From the NCBI GenBank assembly GCA_018715585.1, contig DVLH01000296.1, positions 1-5,214 on the forward strand: 5,214 nucleotides of DNA, written 5' to 3'. Below, piece after piece: positions 1-5,214 of this stretch. Position 1 is the first letter of the stretch. Every line of letters begins with the position of its first letter. This DNA comes from Candidatus Aphodomonas merdavium (GTDB lineage: Bacteria; Bacillota; Clostridia; Christensenellales; Aristaeellaceae). Made by a program: the position numbers and the translations under genes. The notes below the pieces were generated by a model, which saw only the letters and a program-made list of their open reading frames with translations, was not told the origin of the DNA and did not search any database.

Positions 1-2
1 TG

Positions 3-443
3 GCGATGAATACGGCCAATATCACCATCCTGCTCAAGGATGGAATGGCGATGCGCGCAGAGGTTGTTATGATGGAAGAGAACCCGGAGCAACTTTCCAA
101 ATATTTTGAAGATAACTTTTTACAGGTCGATACCGTGCTAAACATCGGCCTTTCGGACAGCTCCCCGTACAAAGATTACAACATCACCGGCATCGACCAC
201 CGGCTGACGGTGGAGTGGCTTTGGTGCTGGCCGTGGGACGACACGGCGCGGGCCAATTTTGTTGAAAGCGTGCCCAAGATCGACGGGCGCATCAAGTCCA
301 GCCTGCGCGAGGCAGCGGAGGCGACCGACCCTTCGCGCGTGTATCCGCCTGAGTGGCAATCGGGCCGGTACGTGGCCACGTTGGAGCGCATCAACGGCCG
401 CTGGAAAATTGCGTCCATCAAATTGCTGGAACCACTGGAATAA
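3..443 (+). CDS. Unrecognised protein, probably the C-terminal part of a longer gene cut by the left window edge
   Basis: I do not recognise this family. The frame is open to the left edge. The first in-frame ATG is at 6 (145 residues from there), but no ribosome binding site can be seen and there is no signal peptide or membrane segment at that Met, so the true start may lie outside the window. Numbered from the ATG, the protein has an acidic stretch (about 19-37), a cluster of four alternating tryptophans (W71, W73, W75, W77), and a C-terminal pattern G-R-Y-V-A-T-L-E-R-(4)-W-K-I near residues 121-136. Paired strands ending in such a Gly/Trp pattern are common in NTF2-like or lipoprotein-type accessory domains, but that is only an impression. 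The stop lies 2 bases before the dus start, so the two genes are very likely co-transcribed. The coding call is firm because the alternative frames overlap dus badly; the function is unknown. Confidence 0.75.
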   Translation, partial: AMNTANITILLKDGMAMRAEVVMMEENPEQLSKYFEDNFLQVDTVLNIGLSDSSPYKDYNITGIDHRLTVEWLWCWPWDDTARANFVESVPKIDGRIKSSLREAAEATDPSRVYPPEWQSGRYVATLERINGRWKIASIKLLEPLE

Positions 444-445
444 AG

Positions 446-1456
446 ATGAAAAACAGCTACCTTGCCCCCGGCTCAGCCGCGCTTGCGCCGATGGCCGGTG
501 TGACGGATATGCCCTTTCGCCTGCTCTGCTTTGAGCAGGGTTGCGACTATGCCGTGACGGAAATGGTCAGTGCCCGCGGTTTTTTGTGCGGCGGCGAAAA
601 GAGCGCCGCCGTGCGCGCGCTGCTCTGCCGCGATCCGGCGGAAGGGCCTGTTGCGCTGCAGCTTTTTGGGCATGACCCGCATGATTTTTCCGAGGCGGTG
701 CGGCGCCTGGAAGGGCGCGGGTTTTGCGGTGTGGACATCAACATGGGCTGCCCCGCGCCGAAAATCGTCGGCAACGGGGACGGCAGCGCACTGCTGAAGG
801 ATTTGCCGCGCGCCGCGCGCATCATCGCCGCCGTGCGCGCCGCCACGCCGCTGCCTGTCACGGTCAAGATGCGCCTTGGCTGGGACGCTGCGCATCCTGT
901 GGCCGAGGCGCTTTCGCGCATCGCCGAGGCGGAAGGCGCCAACGCCGTCACCGTCCATGGCAGGACGCGCGAACAGTTTTACTCCGGAACGGCGGACTGG
1001 GATGCCATTGCCCGCGTGAAGGCGGTGGTGCACATTCCCGTCATCGGCAACGGCGATCTGTATACCGCCGAGGACGCCCTTGCACGCATGCGCCGCAGCG
1101 GCTGCGACGGCGTCAGCTTTGCGCGCGGGGCGACGGGAAACCCGTGGATTTTTGCGCGCTTTGCGCGCCTGCGCGACGGCCTCGACGCGCCGGAGCCGGA
1201 CAACGCCGCGCGCATTGCGACAGCCATGCGCCATGCGCGCATGCTTGCGGCGTGGAAGGGAGAGGAAGTGGCCGTGCGCGAGATGCGCAAGCATGCCGCC
1301 TGGTATACGCGCGGCATGTTCGGCGCGGCGCAAGGACGCCCGGCGCTCTATGCGGCGCAGACGCTCGCTGCGCTGGAGGAGGCGTTTGCAACCATTTTGG
1401 AGCGCGCCGCGCAGGAGCCCGCGCCTTGCGGCGAAGATGGAAAAACCCGGCATTGA
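446..1456 (+). CDS. dusB: tRNA-dihydrouridine synthase, DusB/NifR3 family
   Basis: FMN-dependent enzyme that uses NADPH to reduce specific uridines in the tRNA D-loop to dihydrouridine; cytosolic. The 336-residue protein carries the family landmarks in order: FMN-binding APMAGVTD (14-21), the NMGCPAPK segment (99-106) with the catalytic cysteine C102, FMN-contact K141 in VKMRLGW, HGRTREQFYSG (171-181) with H171, GNGD (201-204) and ARGATGNPWIF (226-236). The C-terminal helical tRNA-binding region holds the typical VREMRKHAAWYTRG stretch. Length is normal for the family. I chose ATG 446 because it puts APMAGVTD at the usual distance from the N-terminus; the longer reading from 353 overlaps the upstream gene. 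The Shine-Dalgarno is weak (GGA, 437-439), which fits coupling to the upstream stop at 441-443. Codon third positions are strongly GC. The U position modified cannot be read from the sequence, so 'dusB' is the family-level name. Confidence 0.96.
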   Translation: MKNSYLAPGSAALAPMAGVTDMPFRLLCFEQGCDYAVTEMVSARGFLCGGEKSAAVRALLCRDPAEGPVALQLFGHDPHDFSEAVRRLEGRGFCGVDINMGCPAPKIVGNGDGSALLKDLPRAARIIAAVRAATPLPVTVKMRLGWDAAHPVAEALSRIAEAEGANAVTVHGRTREQFYSGTADWDAIARVKAVVHIPVIGNGDLYTAEDALARMRRSGCDGVSFARGATGNPWIFARFARLRDGLDAPEPDNAARIATAMRHARMLAAWKGEEVAVREMRKHAAWYTRGMFGAAQGRPALYAAQTLAALEEAFATILERAAQEPAPCGEDGKTRH

Positions 1457-1481
1457 CAACAGTGGCGGGACGGTTTATAAT
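1453..1481 (+). promoter_or_regulatory. Perfect-consensus sigma-A promoter for greA-lysS
   Basis: TTGACA at 1453-1458 and TATAAT at 1476-1481 are both exact consensus hexamers, separated by the optimal 17 bp. The -35 box contains the TGA stop of dus (1454-1456). There is no TGn extension before the -10. Transcription should start near 1487-1489, giving a leader of about 100 nt before greA. The match is seen directly; that it drives greA and probably lysS is inferred from position and strand. Confidence 0.85.
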
Positions 1482-1498
1482 AGGCAAGTCAAAAAAGT

Positions 1499-1533
1499 AG
1501 CACTGCGCTGCCTGCGCGGTGTGATTTTCTATT
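1499..1533 (+). terminator. Terminator-like hairpin in the greA leader (possible attenuator)
   Basis: CACTGCGC (1501-1508) pairs with GCGCGGTG (1514-1521) in an 8-bp stem with one G-U pair and a 5-base loop; G1500 and T1522 can add a wobble pair. A T-rich stretch GATTTTCTATT (1523-1533) follows at once. It begins about 12 nt after the predicted start site, so termination here would release an RNA of about 40-45 nt. It could alternatively terminate dus read-through. E. coli greA is known to have early termination in its leader (the GraL RNAs), which makes the position suggestive. The tail is interrupted by C and A, so efficiency may be partial. Confidence 0.45.
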
Positions 1534-1547
1534 GTGCGAAAAACCCA

Positions 1548-1572
1548 GCCGGCCGCGTGCAGGCGGCGTGGC
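1548..1572 (+). promoter_or_regulatory. GC-rich hairpin just upstream of the greA ribosome binding site
   Basis: GCCGC (1552-1556) can pair with GCGGC (1563-1567) across a 6-base loop. GCC (1548-1550) pairs with GGC (1570-1572) beyond a small internal loop. The structure ends 3 bases before the AAGGAG ribosome binding site, which is left free. Any regulatory role is speculative, and short GC stems occur by chance in DNA of this composition. Confidence 0.2.
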
Positions 1573-1575
1573 AGC

Positions 1576-1581
1576 AAGGAG
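1576..1581 (+). promoter_or_regulatory. greA ribosome binding site
   Basis: AAGGAG lies 8 bases before ATG 1590. It decides the start in favour of 1590 over the in-frame ATG at 1608, which has only a weak purine run (GGAAAAAGAGAG) in front of it. Confidence 0.85.
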
Positions 1582-1589
1582 TGGCAAGC

Positions 1590-2084
1590 ATGGCGGAAAA
1601 AGAGAGCATGAAAGGGCGTCCTGTCATTTCGGCGGACGGGTTGGCAAAGCTGGAAGAGGAGCTGAACTATTACAAGCTCGTCAAGCGCAAGGAGATTGCT
1701 GAACAGATCAAAGTGGCCCGCGGATTCGGCGATTTGAGCGAAAACGCCGAATATGACGAGGCCAAGAACGAACAGGCGAAGATCGAGGACCATATCACGC
1801 AGCTGGAGACGATGCTGCGCACGGCCGTCGTGGTGGACCATACGGAGCTGACGAACGACCAGGTGGGCGTGGGCAGCCGCGTGCGCGTGCGCGATACGGC
1901 GTCCGGGTTTGAGATGGAGTATAAAGTAGTCGGCGCGACGGAGGCAGATCCGCTAAGCGGCAAGATCTCCAACGAGTCGCCCGTGGGCGGCGCGCTCATC
2001 GGCGCCAAGCCGGGCGAGGAAGTCACCTTTGCCGTGCCGGACGGCTTGCGCACGCTCAAGGTGCTGGAGATCATGAAGGACTAA
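1590..2084 (+). CDS. greA: Transcription elongation factor GreA
   Basis: GreA enters the secondary channel of RNA polymerase and stimulates cleavage of backtracked transcripts, rescuing arrested elongation complexes. The 164-residue product has the two expected parts. The first is an N-terminal antiparallel coiled coil (about 14-85) rich in Lys/Glu, whose tip carries GDLSENAEYDEAKNEQ (47-62); D48 and E51 match the acidic tip residues that coordinate the catalytic Mg2+ in studied Gre factors. The second is a C-terminal FKBP-like domain (about 90-164) with GKISNESPVGGALIGAKPGEEV and the ending LKVLEIMKD. The usual length is about 158; starting at ATG 1608 would give exactly 158, but the strong AAGGAG favours 1590. 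It has its own consensus promoter overlapping the end of dus and a structured leader. It precedes lysS by 111 bp, the usual clostridial order. Confidence 0.97.
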   Translation: MAEKESMKGRPVISADGLAKLEEELNYYKLVKRKEIAEQIKVARGFGDLSENAEYDEAKNEQAKIEDHITQLETMLRTAVVVDHTELTNDQVGVGSRVRVRDTASGFEMEYKVVGATEADPLSGKISNESPVGGALIGAKPGEEVTFAVPDGLRTLKVLEIMKD

Positions 2085-2124
2085 CCAATACGGCGCTTTT
2101 TGCATGAAAAACAGCAATGAAGGA

Positions 2125-2164
2125 AAGGGCGATGGCCGCGCGGCTCGCGCATGGCGTCGCCCTT
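2125..2164 (+). promoter_or_regulatory. Large imperfect hairpin between greA and lysS
   Basis: AAGGGCGA (2125-2132) pairs perfectly with TCGCCCTT (2157-2164). The stem continues inward with T-G and G-C pairs, a bulged G2135, CC/GG (2136-2137 with 2153-2154), a 2-base bulge, and GCGC/GCGC (2138-2141 with 2147-2150) closing a 5-base loop, about 16 pairs in all. A second register is possible using ATGAAGG (2117-2123) with CCTTCAT (2161-2167). No T-run follows, so it is not a standard terminator. No T-box features are visible (no AGGGTGGNACCGCG-like core). It may be an RNA processing or stability element, a leader regulator of lysS, or a dispersed palindromic repeat. Confidence 0.45.
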
Positions 2165-2183
2165 CATAAAGAGAAAACAGGGC

Positions 2184-2189
2184 GGAGGA
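2184..2189 (+). promoter_or_regulatory. lysS ribosome binding site
   Basis: GGAGGA lies 6 bases before ATG 2196. It excludes the longer in-frame start at 2151, which falls inside the intergenic hairpin and would add residues not seen in LysRS. Confidence 0.88.
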
Positions 2190-2195
2190 ATACAA

Positions 2196-4124
2196 ATGGA
2201 TGATACGCAGGCCGTGAACCTCAGCGAACAGGAAGCCATCCGGCGCGAAAAGCTTGCCGCTTTGCAGGCGGCGGGGAATGATCCTTTCCGCATTACGCGC
2301 TTTGACCAGCAAGCGCACAGCGCGCAAATTCGCTCCGCTTACGACGAGTTTGCAGGCAAGACGGTCCGTATCGCCGGGCGCATGATGTCCAGGCGCATTA
2401 TGGGCAAGGCGAGCTTTGCCCATCTGTTGGACCTGCAGGGGGAAATGCAGATTTACGTCCGCCGCGAAGATGTTGGCGAGGAGGCGTATACCGCCTTTAA
2501 GGCGATGGATATCGGCGATATCCTGGGCGTGGAGGGTTTTGTATTCCAAACCAAGACGGGCGAAGTGAGCGTACATGCGCAGCGCGTGACGCTCCTGAGC
2601 AAATCGCTCAAGGTGCTGCCTGAAAAATTCCATGGCCTGCGCGATCCGGAACTGCGCTACCGCCAGCGCGCCGTTGACCTCATTGTCAATCCTGAGGTGC
2701 GCGATACGTTTATCAAGCGCAGCCTGATCATCCGTGAAATGCGCCGCTACCTGGATGCGCTGGGCTTCCTGGAGGTGGAGACGCCTGTGCTGAACAGCGC
2801 CGCCAGCGGCGCAGCCGCGCGCCCGTTCATTACCCATCACAACACGCTGAATATCGATATGTACCTGCGCATCGCCACCGAACTTAAGCTCAAAGAGCTG
2901 ATCGTAGGCGGGCTGGAGCGCGTGTATGAGATTGGCAGGATCTTCCGCAACGAGGGCATGGATGCCACGCACAACCCTGAGTTTACCACCGTGGAGCTTT
3001 ATCAGGCGTATACGAACCTAGAGGGCATGATGGAAATCTGCGAGGGGGTAATCGACCACTGTGCGCGCGCCGTTTGCGGCGGGACGAAGATTGCCTACCA
3101 AGGGCAGGACGTGGATTTGACGGCGCCTTTCCGCCGCGTGACGATGAACGACGCCGTCCGCGAACGGACGGGAGCGGACTTCATGGCCTGCGCGAGCGAC
3201 GAAGAAGCCCGCGCACTTGCCAAGGGAATCGGGCTCCAGGTGGAAGATGCCGCAGCCGGCCGCGGCAAGCTGCTGCAGGCGGCGTTCGACGCGTTTGTGG
3301 AGGATACGCTCATCCAGCCGACGTTTGTGACGGATTATCCCGTCGAGGTTTCCCCGCTGGCCAAGAAAAAAACCGATTGCCCCGCGCTGACGGAGCGCTT
3401 TGAGCTTTTTATCTGCGGCCATGAGTATGCCAACGCGTTCTCCGAGCTCAACGATCCCATCGACCAGCGTGAGCGCTTCGTCCAGCAGGCGATGGAGCGC
3501 GCCAAGGGCGACGACGAGGCGATGCAGATTGACGAGGAATTCTGCACGGCGCTGGAGTACGGCATGCCTCCCACGGGCGGCATCGGCATCGGTGTGGACA
3601 GGCTGGTGATGCTGCTGACGGATTCCGTTACCATCCGCGATGTGCTGCTCTTCCCCACGATGAAGCCGCTGGGCAACACCGGGAACGGCGAAAGCGACAA
3701 GGCGGAGGAACCCATAGCGGAGGATGCAAAAGCCGCGGGCGAAAAGATCGATTTTTCCAAGGTGGAGATTGAGCCGCTGTTTCAGGATTTTGTGGACTTT
3801 GAGACGTTTAGCAGGTCGGATTTTCGAGCGGTGAAGGTGCTTGCGTGCGAAGCGGTGCCGAAGTCAAAGAAGCTCCTCAAGTTCACGCTGGATGACGGAT
3901 CGGGCGAAAACAGGATCATTTTAAGCGGCATCCACGAATATTACGAGCCGGAGGAACTGGTGGGCAAGACCTGCATCGCCATTACCAACCTGCCGCCCAG
4001 GGCGATGATGGGCATCGATTCCTGCGGCATGCTGATCAGCGCCGTCCATCATGAGGAGGGCAAAGAAAAGCTCCATCTTTTGATGGTGGACAGCCATATC
4101 CCGGCGGGCGCAAAGCTCTACTGA
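2196..4124 (+). CDS. lysS: Class II lysyl-tRNA synthetase with a fused C-terminal tRNA-binding domain
   Basis: Charges tRNA-Lys with lysine using ATP; cytosolic. The 642-residue product has three parts. (1) An OB-fold anticodon-binding domain (about 55-135, including GRMMSRRIMGKASF at 61-74). (2) The class II catalytic core: GFLEVETPVL (190-199, motif 1 end), ARPFITHHN (208-216), motif 2 with ERVYEIGRIFRNEG (241-254) and HNPEFTTVELY (259-269), a FELFICGHEYANAFSELND block, and motif 3 GIGIGVDR (462-469, R469), ending with LLFPTMKP near 491. (3) An acidic, Ala-rich linker (about 492-532), then a domain of about 110 residues (533-642) with KSKKLLKF, ILSGI, EELVGKTCIAITNLPPR and MGIDSCGMLISA, ending IPAGAKLY. 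The last part matches the Trbp111/CsaA and MetRS C-terminal OB-fold tRNA-binding family. Ordinary bacterial LysRS stops near residue 500. The frame is continuous through the junction. It is probably co-transcribed with greA. Gene identity is certain; the added domain's role (extra tRNA affinity, perhaps dimer contact) is inferred. Confidence 0.98.
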   Translation: MDDTQAVNLSEQEAIRREKLAALQAAGNDPFRITRFDQQAHSAQIRSAYDEFAGKTVRIAGRMMSRRIMGKASFAHLLDLQGEMQIYVRREDVGEEAYTAFKAMDIGDILGVEGFVFQTKTGEVSVHAQRVTLLSKSLKVLPEKFHGLRDPELRYRQRAVDLIVNPEVRDTFIKRSLIIREMRRYLDALGFLEVETPVLNSAASGAAARPFITHHNTLNIDMYLRIATELKLKELIVGGLERVYEIGRIFRNEGMDATHNPEFTTVELYQAYTNLEGMMEICEGVIDHCARAVCGGTKIAYQGQDVDLTAPFRRVTMNDAVRERTGADFMACASDEEARALAKGIGLQVEDAAAGRGKLLQAAFDAFVEDTLIQPTFVTDYPVEVSPLAKKKTDCPALTERFELFICGHEYANAFSELNDPIDQRERFVQQAMERAKGDDEAMQIDEEFCTALEYGMPPTGGIGIGVDRLVMLLTDSVTIRDVLLFPTMKPLGNTGNGESDKAEEPIAEDAKAAGEKIDFSKVEIEPLFQDFVDFETFSRSDFRAVKVLACEAVPKSKKLLKFTLDDGSGENRIILSGIHEYYEPEELVGKTCIAITNLPPRAMMGIDSCGMLISAVHHEEGKEKLHLLMVDSHIPAGAKLY

Positions 4125-4181
4125 GATGGATCGCCTCATGCACCGGGCGTGCAGGGCAAAAACCGCATAAGCAACGGAACA

Positions 4182-4216
4182 GACGGGCAGTCCTTGATCG
4201 GGGTTGCCCGTTCTTC
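4182..4216 (+). terminator. Probable terminator after lysS
   Basis: ACGGGCA (4183-4189) pairs with TGCCCGT (4205-4211). The stem extends inward through G-T, T-G, C-G, C-G and T-G pairs (4190-4194 with 4200-4204) to a 5-base loop, and outward by a G-T wobble (4182 with 4212). The short T-rich tail TTCTTC (4211-4216) follows. The tail is weak, so termination may be partial. It lies 58 bases after the lysS stop and 47 before the GNAT start, and supports a transcript boundary there. No convincing promoter for the next gene was seen in 4125-4262. Confidence 0.55.
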
Positions 4217-4262
4217 AAATACGGACGAACAGAGATTAAAGCCAAAGGGAGCATGGGCAAAT

Positions 4263-4829
4263 ATGACGATTGAAACGGAAAGGTTGCTGCTGCGGCCGTT
4301 TACTGAAAATGATGCGGAAGACGTGTATGCGTATTTGAAAGCGCCGGCGGTTAACTGCTTCGCCTGCATGAAGCTGAACTCGCTGCAGGAAGCGGTGGAG
4401 GAGATGAAAAAACGCGCCGGTGAAACAGCGTACTATTTTGCCATAACGCTAAAGGAATCCGGCAAAGTCATCGGCGAGATAGACGCATATCCGGAAGCGG
4501 GGGAACCTCACGCTGATGCAAACGCAGTTTGTGACACGTTTAGCCCTTGCTGGATGCTGCATGCGGCGTACCAAGGAAAAGGCTACGCATTTGAGGCGGC
4601 CCACGCCTTCTTTCATTATCTGTTTAAAGAGAAGGGCGCGAGGCGGATTTATGCCTATACCGAGGAGGATAACCTGCCCAGCCAGCATTTGTGCGAGAAG
4701 CTCGGCATGCGCAAAGAAGGCTTGTTCAAGGAATTTGTATCTTTTGTGAAGAACCCTGACGGGACTCCCCGCTACGAAAATACATATCAATACGCTATTT
4801 TAAAAAAAGAGTGGAAGGACGAATTTTGA
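4263..4829 (+). CDS. GNAT-family N-acetyltransferase (RimJ/RimL-like)
   Basis: Predicted to transfer an acetyl group from acetyl-CoA to an amine; the substrate is not readable from the sequence. The 188-residue protein starts with the typical ETERLLLRPF (4-13). It then has strands AYYFAI (56-61) and GKVIGEIDAY (67-76) and motif A around Y103-Q-G-K-G-Y-A-F-E-A-A113, which matches the Q/R-x-x-G-x-G/A pyrophosphate-binding loop. Next come AYTEEDNLPSQHLCEKLGM (131-149), where the Asn and following helix are characteristic of the Acetyltransf_3 (RimJ/RimL) group, and GLFKEFVSF (153-161). Length is normal. ATG 4263 was chosen because the conserved N-terminus begins there and AGGGAG (4246-4251) precedes it; the longer reading from 4149 runs through the terminator hairpin. 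The codons are less GC-biased than in dus, which suggests an accessory gene. Relatives include ribosomal-protein acetyltransferases and drug- or metabolite-acetylating enzymes; I cannot choose among them. Confidence 0.9.
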   Translation: MTIETERLLLRPFTENDAEDVYAYLKAPAVNCFACMKLNSLQEAVEEMKKRAGETAYYFAITLKESGKVIGEIDAYPEAGEPHADANAVCDTFSPCWMLHAAYQGKGYAFEAAHAFFHYLFKEKGARRIYAYTEEDNLPSQHLCEKLGMRKEGLFKEFVSFVKNPDGTPRYENTYQYAILKKEWKDEF

Positions 4830-4996
4830 TTTTGAAGGCAGGAGGCAACGGATAGGCGTGCCCTTCTCGCGCCAAAATATACCGGCACAGGTTTCCGCAA
4901 ACAACCCCAATGTTCATTTGCGTTGCTTGCAGCAACGGGTTGTCTTTGATACGATGCTGGCAGCGGCCGAAAGAAAAAGAAAGGCGGTTACCCTTG
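4830..4996. other. Intergenic region with nested inverted repeats
   Basis: This 167-bp gap contains a perfect 6-bp stem CGTTGC/GCAACG (4921-4926 with 4932-4937, loop TTGCA). It is enclosed by ACAACCC/GGGTTGT (4901-4907 with 4937-4943, sharing G4937) and competes with CGCAAA/TTTGCG (4896-4901 with 4917-4922). No strong T-run follows, so a terminator for the GNAT gene is only possible. A purine-rich stretch before 4997 supplies the ribosome binding site of the next gene. A weak promoter-like pair (TTGCTT 4923-4928, TGATAC 4947-4952) is not convincing. An open frame from GTG 4858 to TGA 5007 (49 codons before the stop) with GGAGG 12 bases upstream is noted as a possible small ORF only. Confidence 0.4.
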
Positions 4997-5214
4997 ATGC
5001 TGAGTGAAAATATACGATTGATACGAAAATCAAAAGGGCTTTCCCAAGAGGAACTGGCCATTAGGCTGAACGTAGTGCGGCAAACCATTTCCAAATGGGA
5101 AAAAGGCCTGTCGGTCCCGGATTCCGATCTATTGGTCTGCTTGTCGGAAACATTGGAAACACCCGTAAGCGTATTGCTGGGAGAAACAATGGCCGAGCCG
5201 GAGGCTGACGGCTT
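4997..5214 (+). CDS. XRE-family helix-turn-helix transcriptional regulator, N-terminal part (cut by the right window edge)
   Basis: The 72 visible residues begin MLSENIRLIRKSKGLSQEELA, the standard opening of Cro/C1-type regulators. The HTH spans about 5-60. Helix 2 is SQEELAIRL (16-24), and the recognition helix VVRQTISKWEKG (26-37) has the hallmark Q29, S32, W34 and E35. LSVPDSDLLVCLSETL (38-53) follows, then VSVLLGE (57-63). It is still open at 5214, so it is longer than a bare HTH; many Firmicute relatives have a second sensory, oligomerisation or membrane segment here, but none can be seen. ATG 4997 follows GAAAGG (4979-4984). An upstream in-frame TTG at 4994 would add one residue. Only about 7 of the first 20 codons after ATG end in G or C, against about 14 of 20 in dus. 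It may regulate itself or nearby genes; its target is unknown. Confidence 0.9.
   Translation, partial: MLSENIRLIRKSKGLSQEELAIRLNVVRQTISKWEKGLSVPDSDLLVCLSETLETPVSVLLGETMAEPEADG

Noticed and set aside
473..1459. Long minus-strand open frame (328 codons) opposite dus
   Set aside because: It is the antisense shadow of a GC-rich gene whose plus-strand product is a clear Dus enzyme. The translation is Arg/His/Ala-rich with no recognisable motif.
1080..1589. N-terminal extension of greA upstream to 1080
   Set aside because: It overlaps the end of dus out of frame and is Arg/Ala-rich. The strong ribosome binding site and family length place the start at 1590.
2085..2195. T-box or lysine riboswitch upstream of lysS
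   Set aside because: The gap is too short, and neither the T-box antiterminator core nor the multi-helix lysine riboswitch pattern is visible.
1953..2972. Minus-strand open frame (339 codons) across the greA end and lysS
   Set aside because: It runs antisense through two confidently identified genes and the hairpin between them, with low-complexity composition.
4139..4153. Small hairpin TGCAC-CGGGC-GTGCA just after lysS as a terminator
   Set aside because: It has only a 5-bp stem, followed by AGGGCAAAAA rather than T residues. The hairpin at 4182-4216 is a better terminator candidate.
4795..5094. Minus-strand 99-codon frame over the GNAT-XRE gap
   Set aside because: It overlaps the conserved XRE start and the GNAT end and resembles no family I know.

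Overview
The window looks like a chromosomal housekeeping segment from a GC-rich member of the Clostridia (Firmicutes), perhaps a gut lineage such as Christensenellales or Oscillospirales. This rests on the gene order dus, greA, lysS (familiar from Firmicutes), the Firmicute-like protein sequences, strong AGGAGG-type ribosome binding sites, a textbook sigma-A promoter and GC-biased codon use in the core genes. The lineage is an inference. All genes are on the + strand.

Left part (1-1456): the C-terminal part of an unrecognised protein, probably cut by the window edge, is followed two bases later by a tRNA-dihydrouridine synthase (DusB family). The tight spacing suggests translational coupling. 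Middle part (1453-4124): a perfect TTGACA-17 bp-TATAAT promoter is embedded in the dus stop codon. It reads into a roughly 100-nt leader that holds a terminator-like hairpin, then into greA (transcript-cleavage factor). A 111-bp gap with a strong imperfect hairpin follows, then lysS. This lysyl-tRNA synthetase is unusual in carrying a C-terminal Trbp111/MetRS-type tRNA-binding domain of about 110 residues on an acidic linker, giving 642 residues against about 500 for the usual enzyme. The theme of the core is tRNA modification, transcription elongation and tRNA charging.

Right part (4125-5214): a hairpin with a short T-rich tail probably ends the lysS transcript. A stand-alone GNAT acetyltransferase of the RimJ/RimL type and the start of an XRE-family HTH regulator, cut by the right edge, follow. 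These genes use visibly less GC-biased codons than dus and look like accessory cargo beside the core operon.

I found no RNA genes, CRISPR array, insertion sequence or phage genes. Nothing supports a wholly new system. The items most worth a second look are the LysRS fusion, the attenuator-like structure in the greA leader, and the unrecognised gene coupled to dus.
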